Assembly (NCBI GenBank): GCA_029860045.1
Contig: JAOUBY010000007.1
Location: forward strand, 1 to 48,483
Length of the DNA stretch: 48,483 nt
Source of the DNA: Gammaproteobacteria bacterium
GTDB taxonomy: Bacteria; Pseudomonadota; Gammaproteobacteria; UBA9214
Reading direction: 5' to 3'
Within the stretch, counting starts at the first letter, position 1. Every line of letters begins with the position of its first letter. Position numbers and translations under genes: made by a program. Of this stretch, positions 15,590 to 22,919 are shown piece by piece. The notes under the pieces were generated by a model. It was given only the letters and a program-made list of their open reading frames with translations. It was not told the origin of the DNA and ran no database searches.

Positions 15590-16201
15590 TCAGGCAAACA
15601 CGACCCAGGTCGTGGCAATGTATTTCACACCCTCTTGCAGGGTGGAGCCGCGATGCTCGTGCGTCCAGAATGGCGGGAACAGCAGCAGTTTGCCGGCTTC
15701 CGGGCGGACTTGCACATCCTGGTACGAGAAATCCGTGGTGCCGCCCGGACCGTCAACGCCGTTCAGATACCAGACTGCGACCAGCTGGCGCTGGCTGAAT
15801 TCATGGCTGCCACCGTCGATATGCCAGTGATAGAACTCGCCCGGGTTGGTGCGCTGGATAGCATAACCACTGTCCTTGAACGGCCCCTTGAAAAAGGGGT
15901 AGGCATCACGAAATTCCTGGATGGCGAGACCCAGCGAACGAAACAGTTCGCGATCGATGTCTTTCCAGTGTGCCTTGCCGCTGACGACCAGGTCAGTGGA
16001 GCGCTTGATGTTCTGCTCTTCCTGTATGGTCTGGCCTACACGCCCGGCATATTGTTCGTCTTCGCTGGCCTCGAAACGCCGGATCATCTCCTTGCAGATA
16101 TCCAGTGGCAAGGCGCGCTGTTTCTCGAAGATGAAACTGAGTGGTTTTACTTCCCGGATGCTGCGCAGTGGCGTGACCGGTGCGGGAGGTGTCTGTTTCA
16201 T
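15590..16201 (-). CDS. 2OG-Fe(II) oxygenase family protein
   Basis: A 203-residue prolyl-hydroxylase-like protein. The facial triad is visible as His127 and Asp129 in YHWHIDGGSH and His181 or His183 in FWTHEHRGS; Lys193 (EGVKYIATTW) may bind 2-oxoglutarate. It has no signal peptide, so it is expected in the cytoplasm. It is the middle gene of a three-gene leftward operon, between a Sfum_1244-like protein and an acetyltransferase. Modification of a peptide or small molecule is possible but cannot be deduced. Confidence 0.82.
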   Translation of the reverse strand: MKQTPPAPVTPLRSIREVKPLSFIFEKQRALPLDICKEMIRRFEASEDEQYAGRVGQTIQEEQNIKRSTDLVVSGKAHWKDIDRELFRSLGLAIQEFRDAYPFFKGPFKDSGYAIQRTNPGEFYHWHIDGGSHEFSQRQLVAVWYLNGVDGPGGTTDFSYQDVQVRPEAGKLLLFPPFWTHEHRGSTLQEGVKYIATTWVVFA

Positions 16202-16222
16202 GGTTGGCTGTGTTATATGGAA

Positions 16223-17308
16223 CTACAGTGTGTGTGTTTCGATCATTGCTACCAGTTGCGGTGCACAGTCCGGGCCCTCTGTTCTGAACAGTTCGAGCAG
16301 GCGTTCAGCCAGCATTTGCCAGTGTGTCGCAGATGTGTCGGCCAGTTGCATTAGCTCGTGCTTGTTAGCGGAGATCTTCCAGATTTCATAGGCGTACAGC
16401 AGGCGCGGGAAGAGTTCCTTGCGCATGTTGGACAGGCTGCCGAAATAGAAATGCAGTGCCGCGGGATTATCGTCAGCCAGCAGGCCGGGCAGGGTCGACA
16501 GGGTGTCAGCCAGGTGATCGCGGACCGCACGTAGCATGATTTCTGCCTTGCTGTGACCAAGCGAGGCCAGCAGCTCCTCCCATTGTGGCCCGAGTATCCG
16601 GCCGGCCTGCACCTCGCCGATCTCGTGCAGTGCCACGGTGCGCAGTTCATTGTCTGTCATTGCCTCCAGTGCGGCATCGGGTGCATTGTCGAAGTCATAA
16701 TATTCAATGGCGCACTTCAGCGCATTGTCAGGCCGGTTCCAGCGCCATTCCTCCAGGCGTTCCCAGAGCATGCGGCGTAATGACTCGCGACGGATAAAGA
16801 TGGTGCCATCGCGACTCATGGCAGGTGGCGCACTGAGATCGCGGGCGAGTTCCCTGCCGGATACCAGCAGGGAGTATCCTTCGCAGTCATCGCGTTGCTC
16901 CAGTGCCCCCATAAAGAACACCGGTTTCATGCCGCGACCATAGCCGCTGCTGTATACATAACCGAGCGGATTCAGTGCTGCGTTAATCGCTGCTGCATCA
17001 AACGGGTCGTAATGCTCACTGCCAACCGGGATGACGGAAAAGTCCTGTTGCTCCAGTTGTTCCCAGTGTGCCTCGCGCTGTGTCAGCCAGTCAGTGAGCT
17101 CGTCATGAGGCAGGGCGGCATCAAACGGCAGCTCATGCTCCCAGCGAAAGTATTCACGCATCTTTAACAGGTAAATGCACAGGGTGTAGTCGGCAGCGAA
17201 TTGTGCATCGGATATGTGGCAGTTGGTGCGCACGGCGCCCAGTGTTGGCGCCAGGCTGCCGATGTCGGCCCGGGTGTTCCTGATCGATGTCTTGCCAGTG
17301 CGTGTCAC
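16223..17308 (-). CDS. Sfum_1244-like conserved protein
   Basis: A 361-residue soluble protein with GTG start at 17308. Recognisable blocks are NCHISDAQFAADYTLCIYLL, KMREYFRWEHELPF, GRELARDLSAPPAM, FIRRESLRRMLWE and LHEIGEVQAGRILGPQWEEL. They match my memory of an uncharacterised family named after Sfum_1244, found mainly in sulfur- and sulfate-metabolising bacteria. The LHEIGE stretch (HEXXE) could bind a metal, but that is speculation. It leads a leftward operon with an oxygenase and an acetyltransferase and faces the 17404 gene across a 95-base divergent promoter region. Confidence 0.72.
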   Translation of the reverse strand: MTRTGKTSIRNTRADIGSLAPTLGAVRTNCHISDAQFAADYTLCIYLLKMREYFRWEHELPFDAALPHDELTDWLTQREAHWEQLEQQDFSVIPVGSEHYDPFDAAAINAALNPLGYVYSSGYGRGMKPVFFMGALEQRDDCEGYSLLVSGRELARDLSAPPAMSRDGTIFIRRESLRRMLWERLEEWRWNRPDNALKCAIEYYDFDNAPDAALEAMTDNELRTVALHEIGEVQAGRILGPQWEELLASLGHSKAEIMLRAVRDHLADTLSTLPGLLADDNPAALHFYFGSLSNMRKELFPRLLYAYEIWKISANKHELMQLADTSATHWQMLAERLLELFRTEGPDCAPQLVAMIETHTL

Positions 17309-17403
17309 GTTAACTGCCTCGCTGAAATCACTGATTTTTCTATGCTAGCATGTGCGTTTTGGAGCCGCCAGATTGTCGTGTAACAGCTGATGCGGGAGAC
17401 AGT

Positions 17404-17955
17404 GTGAGAGTCAAGAGCAAGTGGAGTAACAAGGGGCGCGAGCGCAGCCTGACCGAGATCGGTGGTGCGACTGCGTTCATCCTGTGGCGTATAGCGCAGC
17501 AGGGCACATTGAATCTCGAGAACGAGGGTTTCCAGACGGATACCAACGCACAGCGTCTTGATGTAATGACGGAATTTCTTGCCTTCCTGGTGCACCTGGT
17601 TGACCGCATGAAGGCCGAGCAGCTTGAACAGGAAGAACGCCAGGAGTTTATTACCTCGCTGGCACGACACCTGTCTGACCAGGTGCAGATCAATCGCACC
17701 GATGCACAGGGCAAGGGCGAATACCGCAAGGCCCTGATCGATTTACTGAATGAGCGGGCCGTCGATTATGCGGAATTTTCCGTGGTCGATAATGAGCCGG
17801 GCTACGCCATGAAGCGTTACTTTGGCGAACACGTACGTGCGGTCATGGGTGAAAAAGATAACCAGTGGATCACCGACCAGGTCATGGATGTCGAGGTGCC
17901 CGAGGTATTGAAGCCGCTGAACAAGGCACTACGCGAGCTGTTTGAAAAGGGTTAG
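17404..17955 (+). CDS. Conserved hypothetical protein
   Basis: A 183-residue soluble protein starting with GTG 17404 (VRVKSKWSNKGRERSLTEIG), 6 bases after a GGGAGA site. The open frame extends 18 codons upstream to 17350, but that extension looks unconserved. The rest is helical (AFLVHLVDRMKAEQLEQEER; ALIDLLNERAVDYAEFS). I recall similar uncharacterised proteins in beta- and gammaproteobacteria. The function is unknown. Confidence 0.75.
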   Translation: MRVKSKWSNKGRERSLTEIGGATAFILWRIAQQGTLNLENEGFQTDTNAQRLDVMTEFLAFLVHLVDRMKAEQLEQEERQEFITSLARHLSDQVQINRTDAQGKGEYRKALIDLLNERAVDYAEFSVVDNEPGYAMKRYFGEHVRAVMGEKDNQWITDQVMDVEVPEVLKPLNKALRELFEKG

Positions 17956-17998
17956 GCGTGATTGCGCAGGATTAAGAGATAGCTTCTGGTGATTGACG

Positions 17999-18048
17999 CG
18001 TCGCTACCGGCATCCATGCCTCTCGCGACGTACCTACATCCCTGTAGG
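17999..18048. repeat. REP-like intergenic hairpin element
   Basis: A nested stem (CGTCGC 17999-18004 with GCGACG 18025-18030) encloses GGCAT-CC-ATGCC (18009-18020). A second hairpin, CCTACA-TCCC-TGTAGG (18033-18048), follows. The wording resembles short intergenic repeats built on xCATCCxTGx seen in gammaproteobacteria. Only one copy is in this window, so repetition in the genome is unproven. Confidence 0.5.
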
Positions 18049-18049
18049 C

Positions 18050-18077
18050 AAAAAAAGGCGGGCTATGCCCGCCTTTT
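18050..18077. terminator. Bidirectional rho-independent terminator
   Basis: The hairpin GGCGGGC-TAT-GCCCGCC is flanked by seven A on the left and TTTT on the right. It lies between the end of the 17404 gene and the end of the leftward 18294 gene and can serve both. Confidence 0.88.
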
Positions 18078-18099
18078 CCGGATTGCTTCAGATTGCCGG

Positions 18100-18294
18100 T
18101 TACTTTTTCCAGTTACCGAAGTTGTCCGCGTTATGCGCCTTACCGTCTTCGTAGCCGGCAGAATAGGCGTCGGTCAGACGCTGTTCTTCACGTTCCGGGT
18201 TCAGCAGGTAGCCGCCCTGCCAGCCCTGCACGTATTCCGGGTCAACACCGGTTTCTTCCATCTTGGTTACTGCGTCATAGTATTCCTGGTTCAT
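18100..18294 (-). CDS. Small conserved protein with RMF-like wording
   Basis: A 64-residue cysteine-free protein (MNQEYYDAVTKMEETGVDPE; LTDAYSAGYEDGKAHNADNF). The repeated WQGGY and AYSAGYEDG elements recall the AYxxGYxxG and WLGGW signatures of ribosome modulation factor, but the order is different and the protein is acidic rather than basic. A true RMF role is therefore doubtful. It ends at a strong terminator. It is probably monocistronic, with its promoter in the gap to the right. Confidence 0.65.
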   Translation of the reverse strand: MNQEYYDAVTKMEETGVDPEYVQGWQGGYLLNPEREEQRLTDAYSAGYEDGKAHNADNFGNWKK

Positions 18295-18668
18295 TGTTCT
18301 ACCTCATACTCTGCGGGTTTTAGTCTGGGTTAAAAGTTATTGTAGCCGTGCTTCATGTCTCTGGGTGCTGCCGCGCGTCAACAGGGCGCTGTTGTCCGGG
18401 CCGGTCGCTCATGCCGTTATAGAGATCTCTAGCTCGTTGTTTCAATTGGGGTTACTGCTTTGCGCCAGAAGTATACAGGAGGGTATATGGACCCCGTATA
18501 TCCCGATGGAGAGAGTAATTGCGTGCGCTGATGTTGACCGTATCCATATGAAAACCGGGAACATTCTCTCTTTAGAGGTATTCGAACCCTGAGCGTGAAT
18601 AGCTAGGATACTGCGCATTGTCCAATCTGCCGTGTAGTTAACACACTAATCGATGCGCGAGGCGCCCC
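18295..18668. other. Intergenic region before the Sel1-dsrS-grx-cysG operon
   Basis: No convincing gene is present; a 75-codon open frame here has no recognisable family and no good ribosome site. It should contain the promoters of the leftward 18294 gene and of the rightward operon. A 12-base palindrome, TAGAGATCTCTA, lies at 18420-18431. Confidence 0.5.
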
Positions 18669-19103
18669 ATGTCTGACGAAGAGAATCATATGGATTACAG
18701 CAGCGGCGTGGCGGCATTCGAGGCCAAGAATTTTTCCCATGCCATGCGTTTGCTATCGCCACTGGCGGATGCCGGCAACGCGGATGCCCAGCATCGCGTC
18801 GCGATCATGTGTCAGAACGGACTGGGCGTGGTGCGTAACGAGTTGCGTGCCTACAAGATGATGAAGGCTGCTGCGGAGCAGGGCTATGCCATTGCCCAGC
18901 ATGGCCTTGGTTTCATGTACCTGGAAGGTGAGTGCGTGGAACAGAGCAGTGCGCAGGCGGCCGAGTGGTTCCGCAGGGCGGGTGAGCAGGGACTGGCCGG
19001 GTCACTGACCACGCTGGCGCTGATGTACCAGGAGGGTAACGGCGTGGATAAGGACCCGGAAGAGGCCAGGCGGCTGTATGCCGAGGCCGGTTTTGATATG
19101 TAG
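18669..19103 (+). CDS. Sel1-repeat (TPR-like) protein
   Basis: A 144-residue soluble protein consisting of Sel1-like helical repeats. The repeats are visible as AQHRVAIMCQNGLGVVRNEL, AQHGLGFMYLEGECVEQSSA and LTTLALMYQEGNGVDKDPEE, each ending in A-x-x-G. Such repeats mediate protein-protein contacts. No signal peptide is evident, so it is probably cytoplasmic. It is 32 bases upstream of the dsrS-like gene and looks like the first gene of the operon, hinting at a scaffolding role linked to sulfur metabolism. Confidence 0.85.
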   Translation: MSDEENHMDYSSGVAAFEAKNFSHAMRLLSPLADAGNADAQHRVAIMCQNGLGVVRNELRAYKMMKAAAEQGYAIAQHGLGFMYLEGECVEQSSAQAAEWFRRAGEQGLAGSLTTLALMYQEGNGVDKDPEEARRLYAEAGFDM

Positions 19104-19135
19104 TGGTTACAGGTTGTTGAGCTGACCGCCCTGTC

Positions 19136-20263
19136 ATGGATTTAACACCGGAAGATGCACTGCGGCTGAATGTTCTGCTCGCCAACCCGCTCAAGGCCGT
19201 TCGTATCGACGAGTCCAGGATGACCCTGCATGCGCTTTCCGAGAAAGGCGAGGCAAAGATTCAGCTTAACCCGAATTGCCGCGATGAATCCTACCTGCGT
19301 CGGGTGCGTGAAACACTGTCCAGTCATGCACTGGGTTCGCCCGGCGGTTACCCGGTTTACCTGAAGCGCTGGACGCGCATGGGGCAGGCGCGCGACGGTA
19401 TTCTTGAGTCACTACTGTTGCTGGGTGAGCCGGAGGCGGTGATTGCACTTGTCAATGCTGCCGGCATCACCGACGAGCTTGCCAGTCGTGCGTGGTGGGC
19501 TTCGCAGACATCGGAAAATGCGCGCTGCATGTTACGTCAGCAGTTGGTGCTGGAGGGGCGCATGGGGCCGGTACTGGCCGAATTCCTGGTCGAGTTCCTG
19601 CCATTTGAGGAAGAAGCACGCGACCAGATTAGGTCGGTGCGACTGGTGTTACAGGGTCAGCTGATTGACGGCGAGCAGCGCATGAAGCTGTGGGAGCGGG
19701 GCAGGCACAAGAATGCATTCTATGTCGGTTTCCTGCAGGCTGTGCCGGACGCGTTACCGGGTGAGTCGGGAGCCAATCCGGCATGGGAGAATACTTCTGA
19801 ACGGCTGGCTGATTTGCATGCCGCAGGCAACCCGTTTGCAGTACAGTTGTGCCGGTTGCTGAGTGCAACCGGGCAGAATTACCTGGCGGGTGTGGAGGCG
19901 GTACTGAAGAAGCCGGCCAACCAGGACGTGATGGTGGAGTTGATGCATGCTTTGGCCGGCCATGCGGAGGTCTTGCCGCTGGAGCGGCCAAGGCTCGAGA
20001 CCACGAGCGCAATTCACCGGCAGGTTGAAGGTCTGCTGGAGGCTGCCGGCGAAGAACAGGCGCCGGAACTGACTGCACTGTTGCAAGCGCTACCCGGGGC
20101 TGTGCATCATATTCGTGCAATGCTGTTCCTGGCCCTGCTCGACGAGCCGGTGCTGGATCCGGTGTTGTCACGTACAGACGCCATAGGCACAGTAATGCGC
20201 AAGAAGCTCATGACGGTAACGGTTCCTGTACAGGAACAGATTGATATTCTGAAAGACAAGTAA
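19136..20263 (+). CDS. dsrS: DsrS-like protein
   Basis: A 375-residue soluble, helix-rich protein that I recognise as similar to DsrS, the last gene of the A. vinosum dsr cluster. Matching blocks include MDLTPEDALRLNVLLAN, SPGGYPVYLKRWTRMGQ, LLLLGEPEAV and FLVEFLPFEEEARDQI. DsrS is cytoplasmic and needed for efficient sulfur oxidation, perhaps through regulation, but its biochemical activity is unknown. Here it is away from the main dsr operon, in an operon with a Sel1 protein, a glutaredoxin (19 bases downstream) and siroheme synthase. The call is by memory of the sequence and by context. Confidence 0.75.
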   Translation: MDLTPEDALRLNVLLANPLKAVRIDESRMTLHALSEKGEAKIQLNPNCRDESYLRRVRETLSSHALGSPGGYPVYLKRWTRMGQARDGILESLLLLGEPEAVIALVNAAGITDELASRAWWASQTSENARCMLRQQLVLEGRMGPVLAEFLVEFLPFEEEARDQIRSVRLVLQGQLIDGEQRMKLWERGRHKNAFYVGFLQAVPDALPGESGANPAWENTSERLADLHAAGNPFAVQLCRLLSATGQNYLAGVEAVLKKPANQDVMVELMHALAGHAEVLPLERPRLETTSAIHRQVEGLLEAAGEEQAPELTALLQALPGAVHHIRAMLFLALLDEPVLDPVLSRTDAIGTVMRKKLMTVTVPVQEQIDILKDK

Positions 20264-20282
20264 CAATCAGCAGGATACGGAT

Positions 20283-20543
20283 ATGATTGATGTTCAGATG
20301 TATTGCACGGCCTTTTGCCCTTACTGTGTGCGCGCGGAAATGTTGTTGCAGTCAAAAGGCGTCAAGTCGATTAACAAGATCTTTATCGACCGTATACCGG
20401 ACGGTTTCCAGAACCTGGTGAAGCTGACCGGGCGCCGGACAGTCCCGCAGATTTTCATTGGTGACCGGCATGTTGGTGGTTTTGATGACCTGGCGGCACT
20501 GGATTCGCGTGGTGGTCTCGAGCCGCTGCTAGACGCTGACTGA
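20283..20543 (+). CDS. grxC: Glutaredoxin (GrxC type, dithiol)
   Basis: An 86-residue glutaredoxin with the dithiol active site CPYC (TAFCPYCVRAEMLL). The TVPQIFIGDRHVGGFDDL block provides the cis-Pro and the glutathione-binding GGF. It reduces disulfides or glutathione mixed disulfides in the cytoplasm. Its placement between dsrS and cysG suggests a role in keeping sulfur-carrier thiols reduced, which is inference. The length is that of classic small glutaredoxins. Confidence 0.92.
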   Translation: MIDVQMYCTAFCPYCVRAEMLLQSKGVKSINKIFIDRIPDGFQNLVKLTGRRTVPQIFIGDRHVGGFDDLAALDSRGGLEPLLDAD

Positions 20544-20572
20544 GGCTGTAACGAGCACTGGAAACAATACTC

Positions 20573-21973
20573 ATGGATTATTTTCCTGTTTTCCTGAAAG
20601 TTAAAGGGCGTCCCTGCCTGGTAGTCGGTGGTGGCAAGGTGGCTGCGCGCAAGGTGCTGTCGCTGTTGCGCGCAGGCGGGCAGGTCGCGGTGGTGGCGCC
20701 ACAGGTGTGCGACGAACTGCAGGCACAGGCCGGAAGTGATGCAGTAACACTGGTTGGGAGGGAGTTCTCCGCTGCGGATATTGAGGGCAAGGTGCTGGCG
20801 ATTGCGGCAACGGATGATGCGGCAGTTAACCGCTCGGTCTATGAACTGGCCAGCCGTCAGGGTATCCCGGTCAATGTCGTGGATAATCCCGAACTGTGCA
20901 GTTTTATCGTGCCTTCGATTGTGGATCGTTCGCCGGTACAGGTGGCGGTTTCAACCGGTGGTGCCTCTCCGGTGCTGGCGCGGTTGCTGCGCGCCAGGCT
21001 GGAAAGTTTTATCCCCGCTGCCTACGGTCGGCTGGCGCAGCTGGTCGATGACTATCGTCAGAACGTCAAGCAGCATTTCTCTGATGTTGACCAGCGTCGT
21101 TATTTCTGGGAAAGCATATTGCAGGGGCGTGTCGCAGAGCTGTTGTTTGCCGGGCAGGAGGAACTGGCGCGCAATGCATTGCAGGAGGCGATCGATGACG
21201 CCGGCGAGAATTATGAAACCAGTGGTGAGGTTTACCTGGTTGGCGCCGGTCCGGGCGACCCTGACCTGATTACCTTTCGTGCCCTGCGCCTGATGCAGCA
21301 GGCGGACGTGGTAGTGTATGACCGACTGGTCTCGCAACCGATTCTCGACATGGTGCGACGCGATGCCGATATGATTTACGCTGGCAAGGCGCGCGACAAA
21401 CACACACTGAGCCAGGAAAGTATCAACCAGCTGCTGGTACGGTTGGCGAAAGAAGGTAGACGGGTGTTGCGGCTCAAGGGAGGTGACCCGTTTATTTTCG
21501 GACGTGGTGGCGAGGAGATCGAAACGCTGGCGCAGGAAGGGATTCCCTTTCAGGTCGTGCCGGGGATTACAGCGGCTTCCGGTTGCGCCTCGTATGCGGG
21601 CATACCGTTGACTCATCGTGACTATGCCCAATCGTGTACCTTCGTTACCGGCCACCTGAAAGACGGCAGTGTTGATCTTGACTGGGGCAAGCTGGCCAAG
21701 CCAGCGCAGACCATTGTGTTCTATATGGGTATGCACAGTATCCCGGTAATCAGCAAGCAGCTGATAGCGCATGGATTGTCGGCGGATACGCCGGTTGCCC
21801 TTGTGCAGCAGGGCACTACGCCGAACCAGCGTGTCTACATAGAAACGCTGGATTCGTTGCCAACCCTGGGTGACCGGCATGCAGTGAAACCCCCGACCAT
21901 TATCATTGTTGGCGAGGTGGTCAGCCTGCACAGCAAGCTCAGCTGGTTTGGCTTACCCGCAGCAGGAAAGTAA
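20573..21973 (+). CDS. cysG: Siroheme synthase CysG (trifunctional)
   Basis: A 466-residue trifunctional enzyme. The N-terminal half is the NAD-dependent precorrin-2 dehydrogenase/ferrochelatase ([25 protein letters not shown]). The C-terminal half is the SAM-dependent uroporphyrinogen-III methyltransferase ([41 protein letters not shown]). It makes siroheme from uroporphyrinogen III, the cofactor of DsrAB and assimilatory sulfite reductase. Being last in the Sel1-dsrS-grxC operon, it probably supplies DsrAB. All usual motifs are present. Confidence 0.97.
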   Translation: MDYFPVFLKVKGRPCLVVGGGKVAARKVLSLLRAGGQVAVVAPQVCDELQAQAGSDAVTLVGREFSAADIEGKVLAIAATDDAAVNRSVYELASRQGIPVNVVDNPELCSFIVPSIVDRSPVQVAVSTGGASPVLARLLRARLESFIPAAYGRLAQLVDDYRQNVKQHFSDVDQRRYFWESILQGRVAELLFAGQEELARNALQEAIDDAGENYETSGEVYLVGAGPGDPDLITFRALRLMQQADVVVYDRLVSQPILDMVRRDADMIYAGKARDKHTLSQESINQLLVRLAKEGRRVLRLKGGDPFIFGRGGEEIETLAQEGIPFQVVPGITAASGCASYAGIPLTHRDYAQSCTFVTGHLKDGSVDLDWGKLAKPAQTIVFYMGMHSIPVISKQLIAHGLSADTPVALVQQGTTPNQRVYIETLDSLPTLGDRHAVKPPTIIIVGEVVSLHSKLSWFGLPAAGK

Positions 21974-22092
21974 CTCCGCCCCGGAGTAGGAAATATCTTA
22001 TTGTTTTGGCGATATTGCGGTGCTAGCCTCCGTAGGAAGGGGTGTGGCTGAAGCCGCAGGGATAGCTGAAAAACAGCAAGAATGGAGGAGTT

Positions 22093-22740
22093 ATGATCAA
22101 CGTGATGCTGGTAGATGATCATGGTCTGGTACGTAATGGTATCAAGCGTCTGCTCAACGATGTCGACGGAATCGCTGTTGTTGCGGAAGCTGAAACCGGT
22201 GAACAGGCCATCAAACAGGTAAGAAAACAACAGCCGGACGTTATCCTGATGGACATCAGTATGCCCGGCATTGGTGGCCTGGAGGCAACGCGCAAGATTT
22301 CCCGCTCACTTCCCGGTGTAAGAATCATTGCCGTGACAATACATGATGACGACCCTTTCCCTGCACGCCTGCTCGAGGCGGGGGCTGTAGGCTATCTGAC
22401 CAAGGGCTGTGAGGTGCGCGAAATCATCAAGGCCATCCGCTCGGTGCATTCCGGCAAACAGTACATTACCCCGGAAGTCGCTCATAAGCTTGCGCTAACC
22501 CTTGTCAACAAGGGCGAGAAATCCCCGATTGACCGACTCACCCAGCGTGAGACCCAGGTCATGCTGATGATCGTCAAGGGCAGTACCAACAAGGAAATAT
22601 CCAGCAAGCTGTGCCTTAGCCCCAAGACGACCAGTACTTACCGTTACCGCCTGTTCGACAAGCTGGGTGTGCTCAACGATGTCGAACTGACCCGCTTTGC
22701 AATTCGGCACGGACTGATCAAGGAAAACCTCTCGCACTGA
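22093..22740 (+). CDS. gacA: GacA/UvrY-type response regulator
   Basis: A 215-residue NarL/FixJ-family regulator. The receiver has DDH near residue 8, the phospho-acceptor Asp in VILMDISMPG and Lys in YLTKGCE. The C-terminal LuxR helix-turn-helix contains LTQRETQVMLMIVKGSTNKEI. GacA/UvrY with a BarA/GacS kinase controls small regulatory RNAs of the Csr/Rsm system. The usual gacA-uvrC-pgsA neighbourhood is preserved, but two genes (NHL protein and uracil glycosylase) are inserted before uvrC. A GGAGGAG site precedes ATG 22093. Confidence 0.92.
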   Translation: MINVMLVDDHGLVRNGIKRLLNDVDGIAVVAEAETGEQAIKQVRKQQPDVILMDISMPGIGGLEATRKISRSLPGVRIIAVTIHDDDPFPARLLEAGAVGYLTKGCEVREIIKAIRSVHSGKQYITPEVAHKLALTLVNKGEKSPIDRLTQRETQVMLMIVKGSTNKEISSKLCLSPKTTSTYRYRLFDKLGVLNDVELTRFAIRHGLIKENLSH

Positions 22741-22803
22741 GAGTCTTTGCGCGGGCCTGGCAGCAATGCAGGCCTGCTGTTTGTCGCTGGTGATGGACCG
22801 CCA

Positions 22804-22838
22804 GTCAGATAAATTGAGACATACGTCAGATAATTGAG
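22804..22838. repeat. Tandem direct repeat upstream of the NHL-repeat gene
   Basis: GTCAGATAAATTGAG (22804-22818) is repeated as GTCAGATAATTGAG (22825-22838). The repeats start 21 bases apart, about two helical turns, so they would face the same side of DNA. They lie 82 bases upstream of ATG 22920. They may be an operator, but the binding protein is unknown. Confidence 0.5.
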
Positions 22839-22919
22839 GGTTGTGGCTGGCAGACTGTGCTTGTCTGTGCTTTCCTGATTCGAGAGGGGGCAAGTCAGGG
22901 AAAGTGCAGGAGATTAGCC

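Noticed and set aside
18365-18592. 75-codon open frame in the gap before the Sel1 gene
   Set aside because: No ribosome site, no recognisable family and unusual composition; treated as non-coding.
20951-21931. 326-codon minus-strand open frame opposite cysG
   Set aside because: Antisense shadow of the conserved cysG gene, with no start signal.
21973-21987. Hairpin ACTCCG-CCC-CGGAGT after cysG as a terminator
   Set aside because: The stem is only 6 bases and no T run follows, so it is not a convincing rho-independent terminator.
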